Shown: positions 16,047 through 24,706, numbered from the stretch's first letter. The stretch is DNA of 64,000 nucleotides from Anaerolineales bacterium UBA2317 (GCA_002345215.1 DDVH01000052.1:67962-131961); one strand, 5' to 3'. Made by a program: numbers and translations. Notes: a model not told the origin generated them from the sequence alone.

Positions 16047-17123
16047 ATGAAGAAAAGCATTTTTTTACTTTTAACTTTTTTATTATCTGCCTGCTCTCCA
16101 CAGGTGACAGTCACTTCCGAAGTGACTGTCACCTTATCATCACCTACACAAATCCCAACCTTGATTCCCACGCCGACAGAAATACCCCTTGAATCGCTTT
16201 CTATAGAAGAACTTGCTAAAAAGTACCTAGCTGGCGAAATTGATGATATTAATTTTCTCACTCGCGAACAACGCACTGTATTTAGTAGTGCATTAACGGA
16301 ACAAATCAATGAGAGGGCGAAGGAAATCTCCTACAAAAATGGTGAAGCCTTCCTCCACCCAGAAACTTTGCAGATGGTAACGGGCAGTGAGAACCCCGAG
16401 GATTTGATTTTCAAGCCTGCCTATGCTCTCAAGGAAAACGCTGATGGCACCTTCTCCTACACTGACCAATGGGGTGAGACTCATACGATTGTGGGGTTGA
16501 GTAAAGATGACGAACCAATGATAATAACAGATGCACAAGAACTGGCTGAAGTGATTGATTTGCCACAGGTAGATATTATGGGAAGTGGCGACCGCGCTGG
16601 CATGCCATTTGCTCAAGCGTGGTTGGCTGAATCATATTCAGGCACAGTACCAGAGCACAAGCGTGACGGATCATACTCTAATGATCTGGTTTTCCTAAGA
16701 CATATTAAGGGAGAAGCTTATTTCGACTTAAATGGAAAGCCTACGCCTCGAATTATTTTAGAGTTTGGTAAAGTTATTCGTGACGGCAGTGGTAAACCAA
16801 TTTTACTCTACAAATTCCTAGCTACCCAAGAAGGCAGTGCTACGCTTTTTTACCAAGAAGGCATGAACTCAAAAATGGGAGTTAACTTTACAACCCATCA
16901 AGAGTATATGGCTAATATACCAGCTAATCAAATGGCTTGGCTTGGCACTTATGGAACTGAACTCTCAAGTGTCTTTTACTATGCTCCGCAAAATGCGGTA
17001 GACTGGTCAAGTTTGGAACTACATACTCCAGAAGCTGTTGCATTTTTGCAAGGAGGCGAGATTCCAAACTCTAAAATCCCACTGATTCAAGCCAAAGTTG
17101 TCATTTTTGAATCAGACCAGTAA
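16047..17123 (+). CDS. Hypothetical lipoprotein
   Basis: A 358-residue protein with a lipoprotein signal (MKKSIFLLLTFLLSAC, lipid-modified C16) followed by a V/T-rich linker. The linker is encoded by a perfect 14-bp palindrome (16103-16133). The body is soluble and carries no motif I recognise. TTTGGAGGAT provides a strong ribosome-binding site. It is exported and membrane-tethered. Confidence 0.75.
   Translation: MKKSIFLLLTFLLSACSPQVTVTSEVTVTLSSPTQIPTLIPTPTEIPLESLSIEELAKKYLAGEIDDINFLTREQRTVFSSALTEQINERAKEISYKNGEAFLHPETLQMVTGSENPEDLIFKPAYALKENADGTFSYTDQWGETHTIVGLSKDDEPMIITDAQELAEVIDLPQVDIMGSGDRAGMPFAQAWLAESYSGTVPEHKRDGSYSNDLVFLRHIKGEAYFDLNGKPTPRIILEFGKVIRDGSGKPILLYKFLATQEGSATLFYQEGMNSKMGVNFTTHQEYMANIPANQMAWLGTYGTELSSVFYYAPQNAVDWSSLELHTPEAVAFLQGGEIPNSKIPLIQAKVVIFESDQ
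16103..16133. repeat. Perfect palindrome inside the lipoprotein linker
   Basis: GGTGACAGTCACTT and AAGTGACTGTCACC are perfect inverted arms with the three-base loop CCG, placed just after the lipobox codons. The frame is preserved, giving the repetitive VTVTSEVTVT. Confidence 0.8.
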
Positions 17124-17141
17124 TAAAAAACCACTTTCAGC

Positions 17142-17171
17142 TTGAAATTGAACATGCTAGACTAGTATTAT
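17142..17171 (+). promoter_or_regulatory. Candidate sigma-70 promoter upstream of tsaD
   Basis: TTGAAA (17142-17147) and TATTAT (17166-17171) are separated by 18 bases, about 80 bases before the tsaD start. This is by consensus only. Confidence 0.4.
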
Positions 17172-17248
17172 GCGCAGGCTTCGCTTCTATATTATTAGAA
17201 GTAAAATACAATATATGAGTATATTCAAAACTGATTACTATATAACTT

Positions 17249-18298
17249 ATGACTGACCTCAAACCCGCCCGAATCCTCGCTATCGAAACCTCATGTGATG
17301 AAACCGCTTGTGCCATCATCGAAAATGGACGTGCCTTGCTTTCATCTGTCGTCGCTTCTCAAATGGAAATTCATGCCCGTTATGGTGGTGTATTTCCTGA
17401 AGTTGCTTCACGTCAACATGTCTTGAGCATTATCCCTGTTGTGCAACAAGCTTTATCTCAAGCACATCTCACGCTCAATGATATTGATGCCATTGCTGTC
17501 ACGCAAGGTCCTGGTCTTGCAGGCTCACTTATTGTCGGCGTTAACATGGCAAAAGGTTTATCGCTTGCATTGGGCAAACCTTTAATTGGAGTGAATCATC
17601 TTGAAGGGCATATTTATTCTGCTTGGGTTTACGACAGTCCCGCACAGCGGGGCAACGCCAGTGACGAGGTCAAGCCTGAACCGCAATTTCCATTAATGGC
17701 ATTGCTTGTTTCAGGTGGTCATACCGAATTAAATTTGATGACTGACCATCTCACGTATCAAAGATTGGGTTCAACATTAGATGATGCCGCAGGTGAAGCA
17801 TTTGATAAAGTGGCACGCATGTTAGATTTACCTTTCCCCGGCGGACCTTCGATTCAAAAATCTGCCGAAGAAGGAAATGTTTCACGCTTCAACTTCCCTC
17901 GCGCTTGGTTAGATGGAACCTATAACTTTTCTTTCAGTGGAGTTAAGACTTCTGTTCTGTATGAACTGCAAGAATTGAAAAAGAAAAGCACAAGCGTCCC
18001 AACCGAAGATTTAGCCGCATCTTTTCAACAAGCCGTGATTGATGTTTTGTTTAAGAAAACAATCAATGCCGCGCGAGAATTTGGTGCAAAAGAAATTCTA
18101 GTTGCGGGTGGCGTTTCTGCAAACAAACATTTACGCCAAACATTCAAATCTCAAACTGAATTTCCTGTTCACATTCCACCTTTATCTTTGTGTACAGATA
18201 ATGCCGCTATGATTGCATCTGCTGGTTATTTTCGCTATGCTCTTGGATATGAATCAAATTTAGAGATGGATGTTTTAGCAACCTATCCGCTCTCTTAA
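17249..18298 (+). CDS. tsaD: tRNA N6-adenosine threonylcarbamoyltransferase
   Basis: A 349-residue TsaD (Kae1/YgjD). SCDETACAII, GVNHLEGHIYSAW (metal-binding histidines) and SGGHTEL are all present. It transfers threonylcarbamoyl to A37 of ANN-decoding tRNAs with TsaB and TsaE, which are not seen here. Residues about 128-146 (SPAQRGNASDEVKPEP) are an insertion relative to the usual EGH...FPLMALLVSGG spacing, encoded by GC-rich repeat-like DNA at 17633-17676. It converges on tsaC, another enzyme of the same pathway. Confidence 0.93.
   Translation: MTDLKPARILAIETSCDETACAIIENGRALLSSVVASQMEIHARYGGVFPEVASRQHVLSIIPVVQQALSQAHLTLNDIDAIAVTQGPGLAGSLIVGVNMAKGLSLALGKPLIGVNHLEGHIYSAWVYDSPAQRGNASDEVKPEPQFPLMALLVSGGHTELNLMTDHLTYQRLGSTLDDAAGEAFDKVARMLDLPFPGGPSIQKSAEEGNVSRFNFPRAWLDGTYNFSFSGVKTSVLYELQELKKKSTSVPTEDLAASFQQAVIDVLFKKTINAAREFGAKEILVAGGVSANKHLRQTFKSQTEFPVHIPPLSLCTDNAAMIASAGYFRYALGYESNLEMDVLATYPLS
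17633..17676. repeat. Probable REP-derived insertion inside tsaD
   Basis: CAGTCCCGCACAGCGGGGC and GACGAGGTCAAGC are GC-rich and palindrome-like (CCCGC..GCGGG), unlike the surrounding gene. They encode a segment not expected in TsaD between two conserved motifs. Confidence 0.45.
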
Positions 18299-18418
18299 GA
18301 GCACCAACCCCCAACAAACTGCCCAGTTCGTCAGGGGTTGATATCAGGAGAATGCAATTTTCATTATATGCATGCAGTTAAATAAATCCTGAAACTTGCT
18401 TAAGAGTTCAATAAGAAA

Positions 18419-19027
18419 TCATTTCAAAACAGATAACAATCGTTCTAACGAAATTGGACCTTCTCGTAAAATTATAGGTGTTTCTTTCGTACAATCCACA
18501 AGTGTAGAGGGGATACCGCCGGGCGTTTTTCCGCCATCTAAAATCAACGGAATTCTGCCATTCAATTGTTTATAAACTTCCTTAGCCGTTACAGGGCTTT
18601 CTGCACCAGAAATATTTGCCGAAGTCACAGCCATCGCGCCAGCCAGTTTAAGTAAATTTAAGGCATCCGGATGATTTGGAATTCTTACTGCCACTGTATT
18701 TGTTGATGAAATAGCAGGCGGCAAACTTGATTTTTTCGGGATGACACACGTCAGCGGACCGGGTAAAAATTTTTCTGCAAATCGCTTCGCCATTTCGGGG
18801 ATACTTGATGCCACAACCTCAAAATCTTTCACATCCCCAACCAACACTGGAATCGCTTTTTCTATTGGGCGATTTTTTGCAACATAAATACTTTCAATGG
18901 CTGAATTATCAAATGCCAAAGCACCTAAGCCATAAACCGTGTCAGTGGGGAAGGCGACAATTCCGCCATTTTGTAAAACTTCTAAAGCAGTTTGAATTTC
19001 AGTTGCAGGAAGAATATCTGTTTTCAT
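18419..19027 (-). CDS. tsaC: L-threonylcarbamoyladenylate synthase (Sua5/YwlC/TsaC family)
   Basis: A 202-residue YrdC-domain protein: GGIVAFPTDTVYGLGALAFD, KNRPIEKAIPVLV, PGPLTCVIPKK and VAVRIPNHPDA are typical. It makes threonylcarbamoyl-AMP from threonine, bicarbonate and ATP for t6A synthesis. The length shows that the Sua5 C-terminal domain is absent, so it is the short TsaC type. It lies downstream of prmC in the same direction, matching the frequent prfA-prmC-ywlC order. Confidence 0.9.
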   Translation of the reverse strand: MKTDILPATEIQTALEVLQNGGIVAFPTDTVYGLGALAFDNSAIESIYVAKNRPIEKAIPVLVGDVKDFEVVASSIPEMAKRFAEKFLPGPLTCVIPKKSSLPPAISSTNTVAVRIPNHPDALNLLKLAGAMAVTSANISGAESPVTAKEVYKQLNGRIPLILDGGKTPGGIPSTLVDCTKETPIILREGPISLERLLSVLK

Positions 19028-19040
19028 ATTTTCCGATTAT

Positions 19041-19123
19041 GTCATTCTGAGCCACGTTCTGCTTTTTGTGGCGAAGAATCTCTACGATTATCTTTGAGAT
19101 CTTCGCTATTACTCATAGTGACA
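19041..19123. repeat. REP-like repeat, family II (second copy)
   Basis: GTCATTCTGAGCCACGTTCT at the left, GCGAAGAATCTC internally, and TCATAGTGACAC at the right. It is close to the copy at 11345-11435. It sits between prmC and tsaC. Confidence 0.8.
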
Positions 19124-19960
19124 CTATAAAATAATCTCTAACAATCTATCTTTCCCAGCCAAATCTTGATACACATTCACAATGGCATCATCAAAATTTT
19201 CATGCGCAAGATTCGTAATTGATTTCCCTTGAGTTTCTTCAAATTCGCATAGCCAAATTAGGGAGTTTATATTATATTGTGTAGCAAGTAAAAATAACTT
19301 TCTATATAAATCCAAACCATCTTCACCACCATCTAATGCTAAAGTTGGCTCTTTGCCATATACTTCTAATCCATGCAAAGTTTTGGTTGGGATGTAAGGT
19401 AAATTTGAGCAAATAAGGTCTACCGTCCACCGTCTACCGTCCGATGGCAATAAATCACATTCCACAAATTCAATTTGATTTTCAACACCATGTTTGATTG
19501 CATTTCTTTTTGCGACTTGAATTGCTTTTGGAGAAATATCTGTCGCAATAACTTTTACATCTAGAATATGTTTTGCTATGGAAATGGCGATAATCCCTGA
19601 ACCTGTGCCGACGTCAATTACGTTTTTCTTATCAGGATTATTTTTCAAAAATGAAATTGCTTTTTCAACGAGCATTTCTGTCTCAGGGCGTGGAATTAAA
19701 ACATGCTCATTAACTTCAAAATCTAAGCCAAAAAATTCCCAGTGACCAATGATGTAGGGAAGTGGTTCACCTGTTTTCAGGCGAGTAAAAAGTTGAGTTG
19801 CAGAATCAATTTGACCCGAAGAAAGAGGCGTATCAAGATGGCTTAGAATCCAAGTGCGTGATTGATTCATCACATGTGCAAGAAGCAGTTGAATATCTAA
19901 TTCTGAATTGTCGCTTTGATATTCTGATAAAAACTTTTTGATTAATTCTCTAATGTTCAT
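19124..19960 (-). CDS. prmC: Peptide chain release factor N5-glutamine methyltransferase
   Basis: A 278-residue class I SAM methyltransferase. The N-terminal PrmC domain (RTWILSHLDTPLS ... GEPLPYIIGHWEFFGLDFEV), VLIPRPETEMLVE and the SAM loop VIDVGTGSGIIAISIAK are clear. The catalytic NPPY motif reads NLPY here (SNLPYIP). Just before it, residues SDGRRWTVD are encoded by a GTCYACC heptamer array (19418-19445). It methylates the GGQ glutamine of release factors such as the nearby PrfA. The gene overlaps the upstream permease gene by four bases. Confidence 0.9.
   Translation of the reverse strand: MNIRELIKKFLSEYQSDNSELDIQLLLAHVMNQSRTWILSHLDTPLSSGQIDSATQLFTRLKTGEPLPYIIGHWEFFGLDFEVNEHVLIPRPETEMLVEKAISFLKNNPDKKNVIDVGTGSGIIAISIAKHILDVKVIATDISPKAIQVAKRNAIKHGVENQIEFVECDLLPSDGRRWTVDLICSNLPYIPTKTLHGLEVYGKEPTLALDGGEDGLDLYRKLFLLATQYNINSLIWLCEFEETQGKSITNLAHENFDDAIVNVYQDLAGKDRLLEIIL
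19418..19445. repeat. Heptamer array inside prmC
   Basis: GTCTACC, GTCCACC, GTCTACC, GTCCGAT on the plus strand. It lies in frame, immediately before the codons for the catalytic NLPY motif. Confidence 0.8.
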
Positions 19961-20811
19961 TCAGCAGAACCAAATAACATTCGTTCAAGCAATGTGTATT
20001 GGAAAATTAGGAAGATAATAATTACAGGAATAGACATGATAATGGTGAGCGAGCCGAGATAACTCCATGGCTGTGCGCCGCCTGAATATTGTGATTGGAC
20101 GATGGCGTAAACTGACATGGCAAGCGTGACGTTATCGGCTTTATCTACAAACAGCCAGCCGATGGCAAATTCAGAATATGCCATTAGAAATGCAATCAAG
20201 CCTGAAATACCAATGGAAGGTATTGCTAGTGGCAATGTGATTTTTTGAAATGTTTGAAAATCACCTGCGCCATCGAGGAATGCGGCTTCTTCAATTTCTT
20301 TTGGAATAGATTGAAATGCGGCGCGCATGTTCCAAATACAAAATGGCAATGCAAACGAAGCATAGACAAGTACCAATGCAAGCAAAGTAGTGCGGATTTG
20401 CAAAATGCTCAACAAAATATAAAGTGGAGTCATAAATGCAACAGGTGGTAAAAATGCAGTTAACAAAATAGCGAACAGACCTTGCTTGCGGGCGGGAAAT
20501 CGAAAGCGTGCAAATGCGTACGCTAAACTAATTCCGAGAATAATAGCAAACAATGCCGCACCGAATGAAACCAGTAAACTGTTTTTTAATAACACACTAA
20601 ATTCTACCGATTGATAGGGTCTATCTAACACTTGTAGAAAAGCAGTCAGTGACCATTCTTTTGGAAACAATCGAAATTCAGTGGGTCGTCCTCGTAGTGC
20701 GCCGTCAAATGCTAAACGCAACATACCCCAAATTGGTAAGATGACGAAGAAACCAAGCAACGTTAGTAAACATTGCGTCACAATTTGCCTGAGAGTAGAA
20801 ATCTTACGCAT
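19957..20811 (-). CDS. Carbohydrate ABC transporter permease, MalG-like
   Basis: A 284-residue inner-membrane permease with six likely membrane segments and the EAA loop EEAAFLDGAGDFQTFQKITLP that contacts the ATPase. It pairs with the MalF-like half of the upstream fusion gene, with which it overlaps by eight bases. No binding-protein or ATPase gene is nearby, so the other subunits must come from elsewhere. It is inserted between prfA and prmC. Confidence 0.9.
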   Translation of the reverse strand: MRKISTLRQIVTQCLLTLLGFFVILPIWGMLRLAFDGALRGRPTEFRLFPKEWSLTAFLQVLDRPYQSVEFSVLLKNSLLVSFGAALFAIILGISLAYAFARFRFPARKQGLFAILLTAFLPPVAFMTPLYILLSILQIRTTLLALVLVYASFALPFCIWNMRAAFQSIPKEIEEAAFLDGAGDFQTFQKITLPLAIPSIGISGLIAFLMAYSEFAIGWLFVDKADNVTLAMSVYAIVQSQYSGGAQPWSYLGSLTIIMSIPVIIIFLIFQYTLLERMLFGSAE

Positions 20812-22936
20812 TCACTACTCCTTCTTCGGCTTTGCTCCAACGATTAAACATTGAGACGAAAATAATAAGAATCAAAACTGTGATGATATTAATCACAGCC
20901 GAAGTTGCAAATTCTCCACCGCCGAAAAAGCCTGACGGATTAAAAATATTATATGAAAGCGTAGCCAATGTGCCTTCTCGATAAAAGAACGCTTGGAAAA
21001 GATAAAATTGATTAAACGCGAAAATTCCACGCACGATGATGGCGGGTAGTAGTAACGGTAAAAGCAAAGGTAAAGTGACATAGCGAAAGGTTTGGATTGC
21101 ATTCGCACCATCCATTGCGGCGGCATCATATACTGAGGCTGGGATGAGTTTTAATCCAGTGCTGGCGGCGAGCATCATAAATGGAAAGCCATACCATAAG
21201 GCTGGTATCAAAAATGAAGCGAACCATAAACTAGAACTATTTTCAAAACCTTGTACCAAAACTCCAAAAAAAGAATCAGCCCCAAATTTATCAGCGGCAA
21301 GATACAACCAGCCCCACTCGCGCTGAAAAATGTTAAACCACATCAACGCCCCAATCATTTCAGGAATTGCCCACGGCACAATAAACAAAGCCTGCCAAAA
21401 TTTTGTCAGTTTCAAACCACGTTGCCATAATAACAAAGCCGCGCCAAGTCCCAATCCACTTTGTAAAATCACAGACACCACTGCCCACATGATGTTAAAA
21501 AACAAAATGCTTCTGCCGCTTCCAAAACCTGTGGCGATTGCTTCAAATACATACGGATACGTAGTGAGTCCAGTAAAACGAACTTTATTCGCACGTGAGC
21601 CGTCCCATTCTGAAATCGGAAGTTGTCCGGTAATCCCATCCCAAAACGCACGCCAAATGCCACCTTGAAATCCATCACGGATAGATGCAGTGTTGAAATC
21701 AGTCAGTGAAACAATGATTTGAAAAATCAACGGGAAGATTGTAAAGATAGCGAATGCGATTAATCCCGGCACCAACCATGGAATCGCTCTACGCGCTTCA
21801 TTCTTGTTGATAGCTGTTTGCTGAACCTGACGATTTTTCCACCATTCAAGCAATTGATTCCACAGTGTTGAAATTCCCTCAGCCGCAGAAAGCGAAAGGG
21901 GAACAGTTAATATCAGAATGTATTGGGGCCATTTGGTTTGCCAGAATAATAAGAAAATTAACGCGACGCCCATCCATAAAACATAAACACGTTCACGTTT
22001 CCATAATCTTGCTACGCCAATGATTGCTAAAAATGTAATCCAAATATCAGGTGCAAACAGGAAAGCGTCTCTATGCCAAACAATTGGTGTAAAGAATAAC
22101 CAATTAAATGGTTGCCAAAAAGGATAACCCGCTTGGTTTACTTCCTCTGCACTAGATGAATATTGCGCGTGATAAAAAACAGATTCTTGCAAACGTCCAA
22201 TTGGATTTGTCCATAAATATGGATTTGCGATGAAGAAAATCGCAAATGCAATGAGTCCCCACATCATCGCTTGACGAAGAAATGGTTTAACTTGTTTTTT
22301 AGACTTCGCCTCAAGAAACCAATCTATTAAAATCGCAATGCCGACAACGCAATACAAATATTTAGAAGTGGCAGTTAAACCTAAAAATATTCCTGATGTA
22401 ATCAGCCAATTTGTTTTTTCTTTTTTCTTGAATTGCAAATAGGCTAAAACAGTAATAAAACTTGTTAGTGCGGGCAATGCTTCTAGCATTACTTGTGAAA
22501 CATATTTAATTGTGAAAGTATGTGTTGCTAATGCTAAGCCTGCCAGCGGATTCACAATTGCAAGCAGAAGAACAGTTAACCAACCTAAGATTGCATTTGT
22601 CGTTCGTGCAGGCTGTACAAGTTCTTGTGGAATATATCTATTGGGTTCTGCCGTAGTGGGGGCATCGGGAATTAAATCTTTTTCAGGGGCAGATAAAAGA
22701 CTCAAGCCAATGATAATTTTTGCGAGCGGGGGATGTTCGGGGCGATAATTTGTGTCTAAGAAGCCAGACCAATTTGAAGTCCGAATCAGATGCGTGTATT
22801 CTTGTCCAGCGCGTAAATAATCATCTTCATCAAAATCAATGCCAAGTTTTTCAACTGCACGCGCACGAAGTGACCAAGCAATGAATGCTACCAATACAAT
22901 GAAAAGGACGCGAATTGGAACTTCAAATCTTTTCAT
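20804..22936 (-). CDS. Fusion of a GT-C (GT39/ArnT-like) glycosyltransferase with a MalF-like ABC permease
   Basis: One 710-residue frame holds two families. Residues 1 to about 355 look like a polyprenyl-phosphate-sugar-dependent GT-C transferase: FDEDDYLRAGQEYTHL carries the acidic motif of the first extracytoplasmic loop, followed by NYRPEHPPLAK and many membrane helices. After a charged linker (about 360-385), residues 385-710 are a MalF-type permease ending with the EAA loop YDAAAMDGANAIQTFRYVTL (603-622). The reading frame is continuous and base composition is uniform. Sugar transport and sugar transfer physically linked is unusual; a merged gene pair is the alternative. Confidence 0.85.
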   Translation of the reverse strand: MKRFEVPIRVLFIVLVAFIAWSLRARAVEKLGIDFDEDDYLRAGQEYTHLIRTSNWSGFLDTNYRPEHPPLAKIIIGLSLLSAPEKDLIPDAPTTAEPNRYIPQELVQPARTTNAILGWLTVLLLAIVNPLAGLALATHTFTIKYVSQVMLEALPALTSFITVLAYLQFKKKEKTNWLITSGIFLGLTATSKYLYCVVGIAILIDWFLEAKSKKQVKPFLRQAMMWGLIAFAIFFIANPYLWTNPIGRLQESVFYHAQYSSSAEEVNQAGYPFWQPFNWLFFTPIVWHRDAFLFAPDIWITFLAIIGVARLWKRERVYVLWMGVALIFLLFWQTKWPQYILILTVPLSLSAAEGISTLWNQLLEWWKNRQVQQTAINKNEARRAIPWLVPGLIAFAIFTIFPLIFQIIVSLTDFNTASIRDGFQGGIWRAFWDGITGQLPISEWDGSRANKVRFTGLTTYPYVFEAIATGFGSGRSILFFNIMWAVVSVILQSGLGLGAALLLWQRGLKLTKFWQALFIVPWAIPEMIGALMWFNIFQREWGWLYLAADKFGADSFFGVLVQGFENSSSLWFASFLIPALWYGFPFMMLAASTGLKLIPASVYDAAAMDGANAIQTFRYVTLPLLLPLLLPAIIVRGIFAFNQFYLFQAFFYREGTLATLSYNIFNPSGFFGGGEFATSAVINIITVLILIIFVSMFNRWSKAEEGVVNA

Positions 22937-22954
22937 GTAAATGTTTACTGTTTT

Positions 22955-24034
22955 TTATTCATCATCATCTGCCACACCAGCAGATGCAAGTTTGCCCGCT
23001 TCATCGCGCGTGGTTAATTCATCAATGAATTGGTCAATATCGCCATCCATCACGGCGGGTAAATTGTAACTGGATACGCCAATGCGATGGTCAGTGACGC
23101 GATTTTGGGGATAATTATATGTGCGAATTTTTTCAGAGCGTTCGCCTGTGCCAACTTGTGAGCGACGGTCGGCTTCTAACTCATCACGTCTTTTTTGTTC
23201 TGCTAAATCATATAAACGTGCGCGCAAAATACTTAAGGCACGCAAACGATTTTGTAATTGTGAGCGTTCATCTTGACAGACAACCACCATGCCAGTTGGT
23301 TTATGATACAACCGCACCGCGGTAGAATTTTTTTGCACGTTCTGCCCGCCTGCACCCGATGAACGAAATACTTCAATCTCAATATCGCTATCTGGAATTT
23401 CAATTTCAACATCATCCACTTCGGCTAGCACAGCTACAGTGGCAGTAGATGTATGAATGCGACCTTGTGCTTCGGTAGCGGGCACACGTTGCACACGATG
23501 CACACCTGATTCATATTTCAAACGCGAAAACGCGCCTTTGCCTTTTACTTCAAAAATAACTTCTTTGTATCCGCCTACGCCAATGGCATTTTCAGACATG
23601 ATTTCAGTTTTCCATTTTCTATCTTCGGCGTAACGAATATACATGCGGAATAAGTCTGCGGCGAAGATAGCGGCTTCGTCACCGCCTGTACCTGCGCGAA
23701 TTTCAAAGATGACGTTTTTATCGTCACGCGGGTCTTTAGGCACTAATAAACCTTTGATTTCTTTTTCAAGGATTTCGATTTTCGGCGTTAGTTCATCAAT
23801 ATCTGCTTTTGCAAGTGATATTAATTCCGCATCATTTTCGGACGAGAGAATGGTTCTGGCTTCGTCTAAACTTTTCATTGCCTGACGATATTCTCGCGCT
23901 TTCTTAATCAAGGGTTCTAAACTGACCAACTCTTTGTTGATGTCGCCCGCGCGTTTATAGTCATTGCCTACTTCGAGCAATTCTTGATTTAACTTTTCAT
24001 ATTTATCTTCAACGGTTTGTAAAGTATCTAACAT
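22955..24034 (-). CDS. prfA: Peptide chain release factor 1
   Basis: A 359-residue class I release factor. HRVQRVPATEAQGRIHTST contains the PAT stop-codon-reading tripeptide typical of RF1 (UAA/UAG), and SSGAGGQNVQKNSTAVRL contains the GGQ peptidyl-hydrolysis motif. GGQ glutamine is the substrate of PrmC, encoded two genes downstream in the same direction. Only 18 bases separate it from the permease fusion, so all four genes are probably one transcript. Confidence 0.95.
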   Translation of the reverse strand: MLDTLQTVEDKYEKLNQELLEVGNDYKRAGDINKELVSLEPLIKKAREYRQAMKSLDEARTILSSENDAELISLAKADIDELTPKIEILEKEIKGLLVPKDPRDDKNVIFEIRAGTGGDEAAIFAADLFRMYIRYAEDRKWKTEIMSENAIGVGGYKEVIFEVKGKGAFSRLKYESGVHRVQRVPATEAQGRIHTSTATVAVLAEVDDVEIEIPDSDIEIEVFRSSGAGGQNVQKNSTAVRLYHKPTGMVVVCQDERSQLQNRLRALSILRARLYDLAEQKRRDELEADRRSQVGTGERSEKIRTYNYPQNRVTDHRIGVSSYNLPAVMDGDIDQFIDELTTRDEAGKLASAGVADDDE

Positions 24035-24050
24035 ATTTCCTCATTATATA

Positions 24051-24074
24051 AAGACGAGCAGACCTCGCCCCTAC
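24051..24074. repeat. Half copy of palindromic repeat family IV
   Basis: GACCTCGCCCCTAC matches one arm (in reverse complement) of the full palindrome at 58778-58805. Confidence 0.5.
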
Positions 24075-24080
24075 AAAATT

Positions 24081-24113
24081 TACACAATAAAACGCGGCAA
24101 ACGTGAGCCGCGC
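24081..24113 (-). terminator. Intrinsic terminator on the minus strand
   Basis: Read on the minus strand, CGCGGC pairs with GCCGCG around an eight-base loop and is followed by TTTTATT. It lies between the small membrane ORF and prfA, so it should end the uvrC-regulator-small ORF transcript. Confidence 0.65.
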
Positions 24114-24139
24114 GGACGAGATTATACCATTTGGAGGTG

Positions 24140-24286
24140 CTAATACGTTACAAAGGCAGACAGCACCATAGAAATAATAAGGATAATCGCTAAAAAGGCG
24201 AACACATAATCTGCAATCTTTTTCCGTGTTTCTGCTTCGTTTTTTTCAAGTTTGTTTTGAATTGGTTTTTTATTTTTGCTTGCCAT
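24140..24286 (-). CDS. Small single-pass membrane protein (48 aa)
   Basis: A 48-residue frame begins MASKNKKPIQNKLEKNEAET, a basic/acidic cytoplasmic start, followed by one hydrophobic helix (about 28-46) and stop. GTGAGAAG lies just upstream. It follows the response regulator gene and precedes a good terminator, which supports a real gene. No family recognised. Confidence 0.6.
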   Translation of the reverse strand: MASKNKKPIQNKLEKNEAETRKKIADYVFAFLAIILIISMVLSAFVTY

Positions 24287-24325
24287 TTCTTCTCACTTTT
24301 TATAGCGTCCTGTGGGACGGTTTAT

Positions 24326-24706
24326 TTATCTCTTTATATTCCTGTAAAATGCTTGCGACATTGCCTTTTCTAATTCCTCAATGAGGACAGGTTTTATCAC
24401 ATACGCATCTGCACCGAGTTGCATGGCTTTTTCTACCATCACATCTGCCGCTTCAGATGAAAGCATAATAATGGGCAGGTTTTTCCATTCATCTCTGCGG
24501 CGTAGAAATTCTAGCATATCTAAGCCTGTTACTTCAGGCATGTTGATGTCGAGAATTAACAAATCAGGTTTTTTGCCAGCCAATAACGCCTGAGCGGCTG
24601 GGCGTGGATTCAAAAAATGTTTTGCAGTGTAATCGAGCAATTGCAACATCAAACTAACGGCTTTTGCCATCTCTTCATCATCGTCAACGACCCAAACTTC
24701 TTTCAT
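24326..24706 (-). CDS. Single-domain response regulator (CheY-like receiver)
   Basis: A 126-residue receiver domain only: acidic pocket VVDDDEEM (8-10), phospho-acceptor D53 in LILDINMP, and the K in YVIKPV. With no output domain it must act by protein contact or as a phosphate sink. Its start overlaps the uvrC stop by four bases. No kinase is adjacent. Confidence 0.9.
   Translation of the reverse strand: MKEVWVVDDDEEMAKAVSLMLQLLDYTAKHFLNPRPAAQALLAGKKPDLLILDINMPEVTGLDMLEFLRRRDEWKNLPIIMLSSEAADVMVEKAMQLGADAYVIKPVLIEELEKAMSQAFYRNIKR

Noticed and set aside
18301..18347. Terminator between tsaD and tsaC
   Set aside because: CAACCCC/GGGGTTG could pair, but the loop is over 20 bases and there is no T run, so support is too weak.
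20804..22936. GT-C/MalF fusion as an assembly artefact
   Set aside because: The frame is open throughout with even composition and overlaps the next gene normally; kept as a finding but should be checked with reads.
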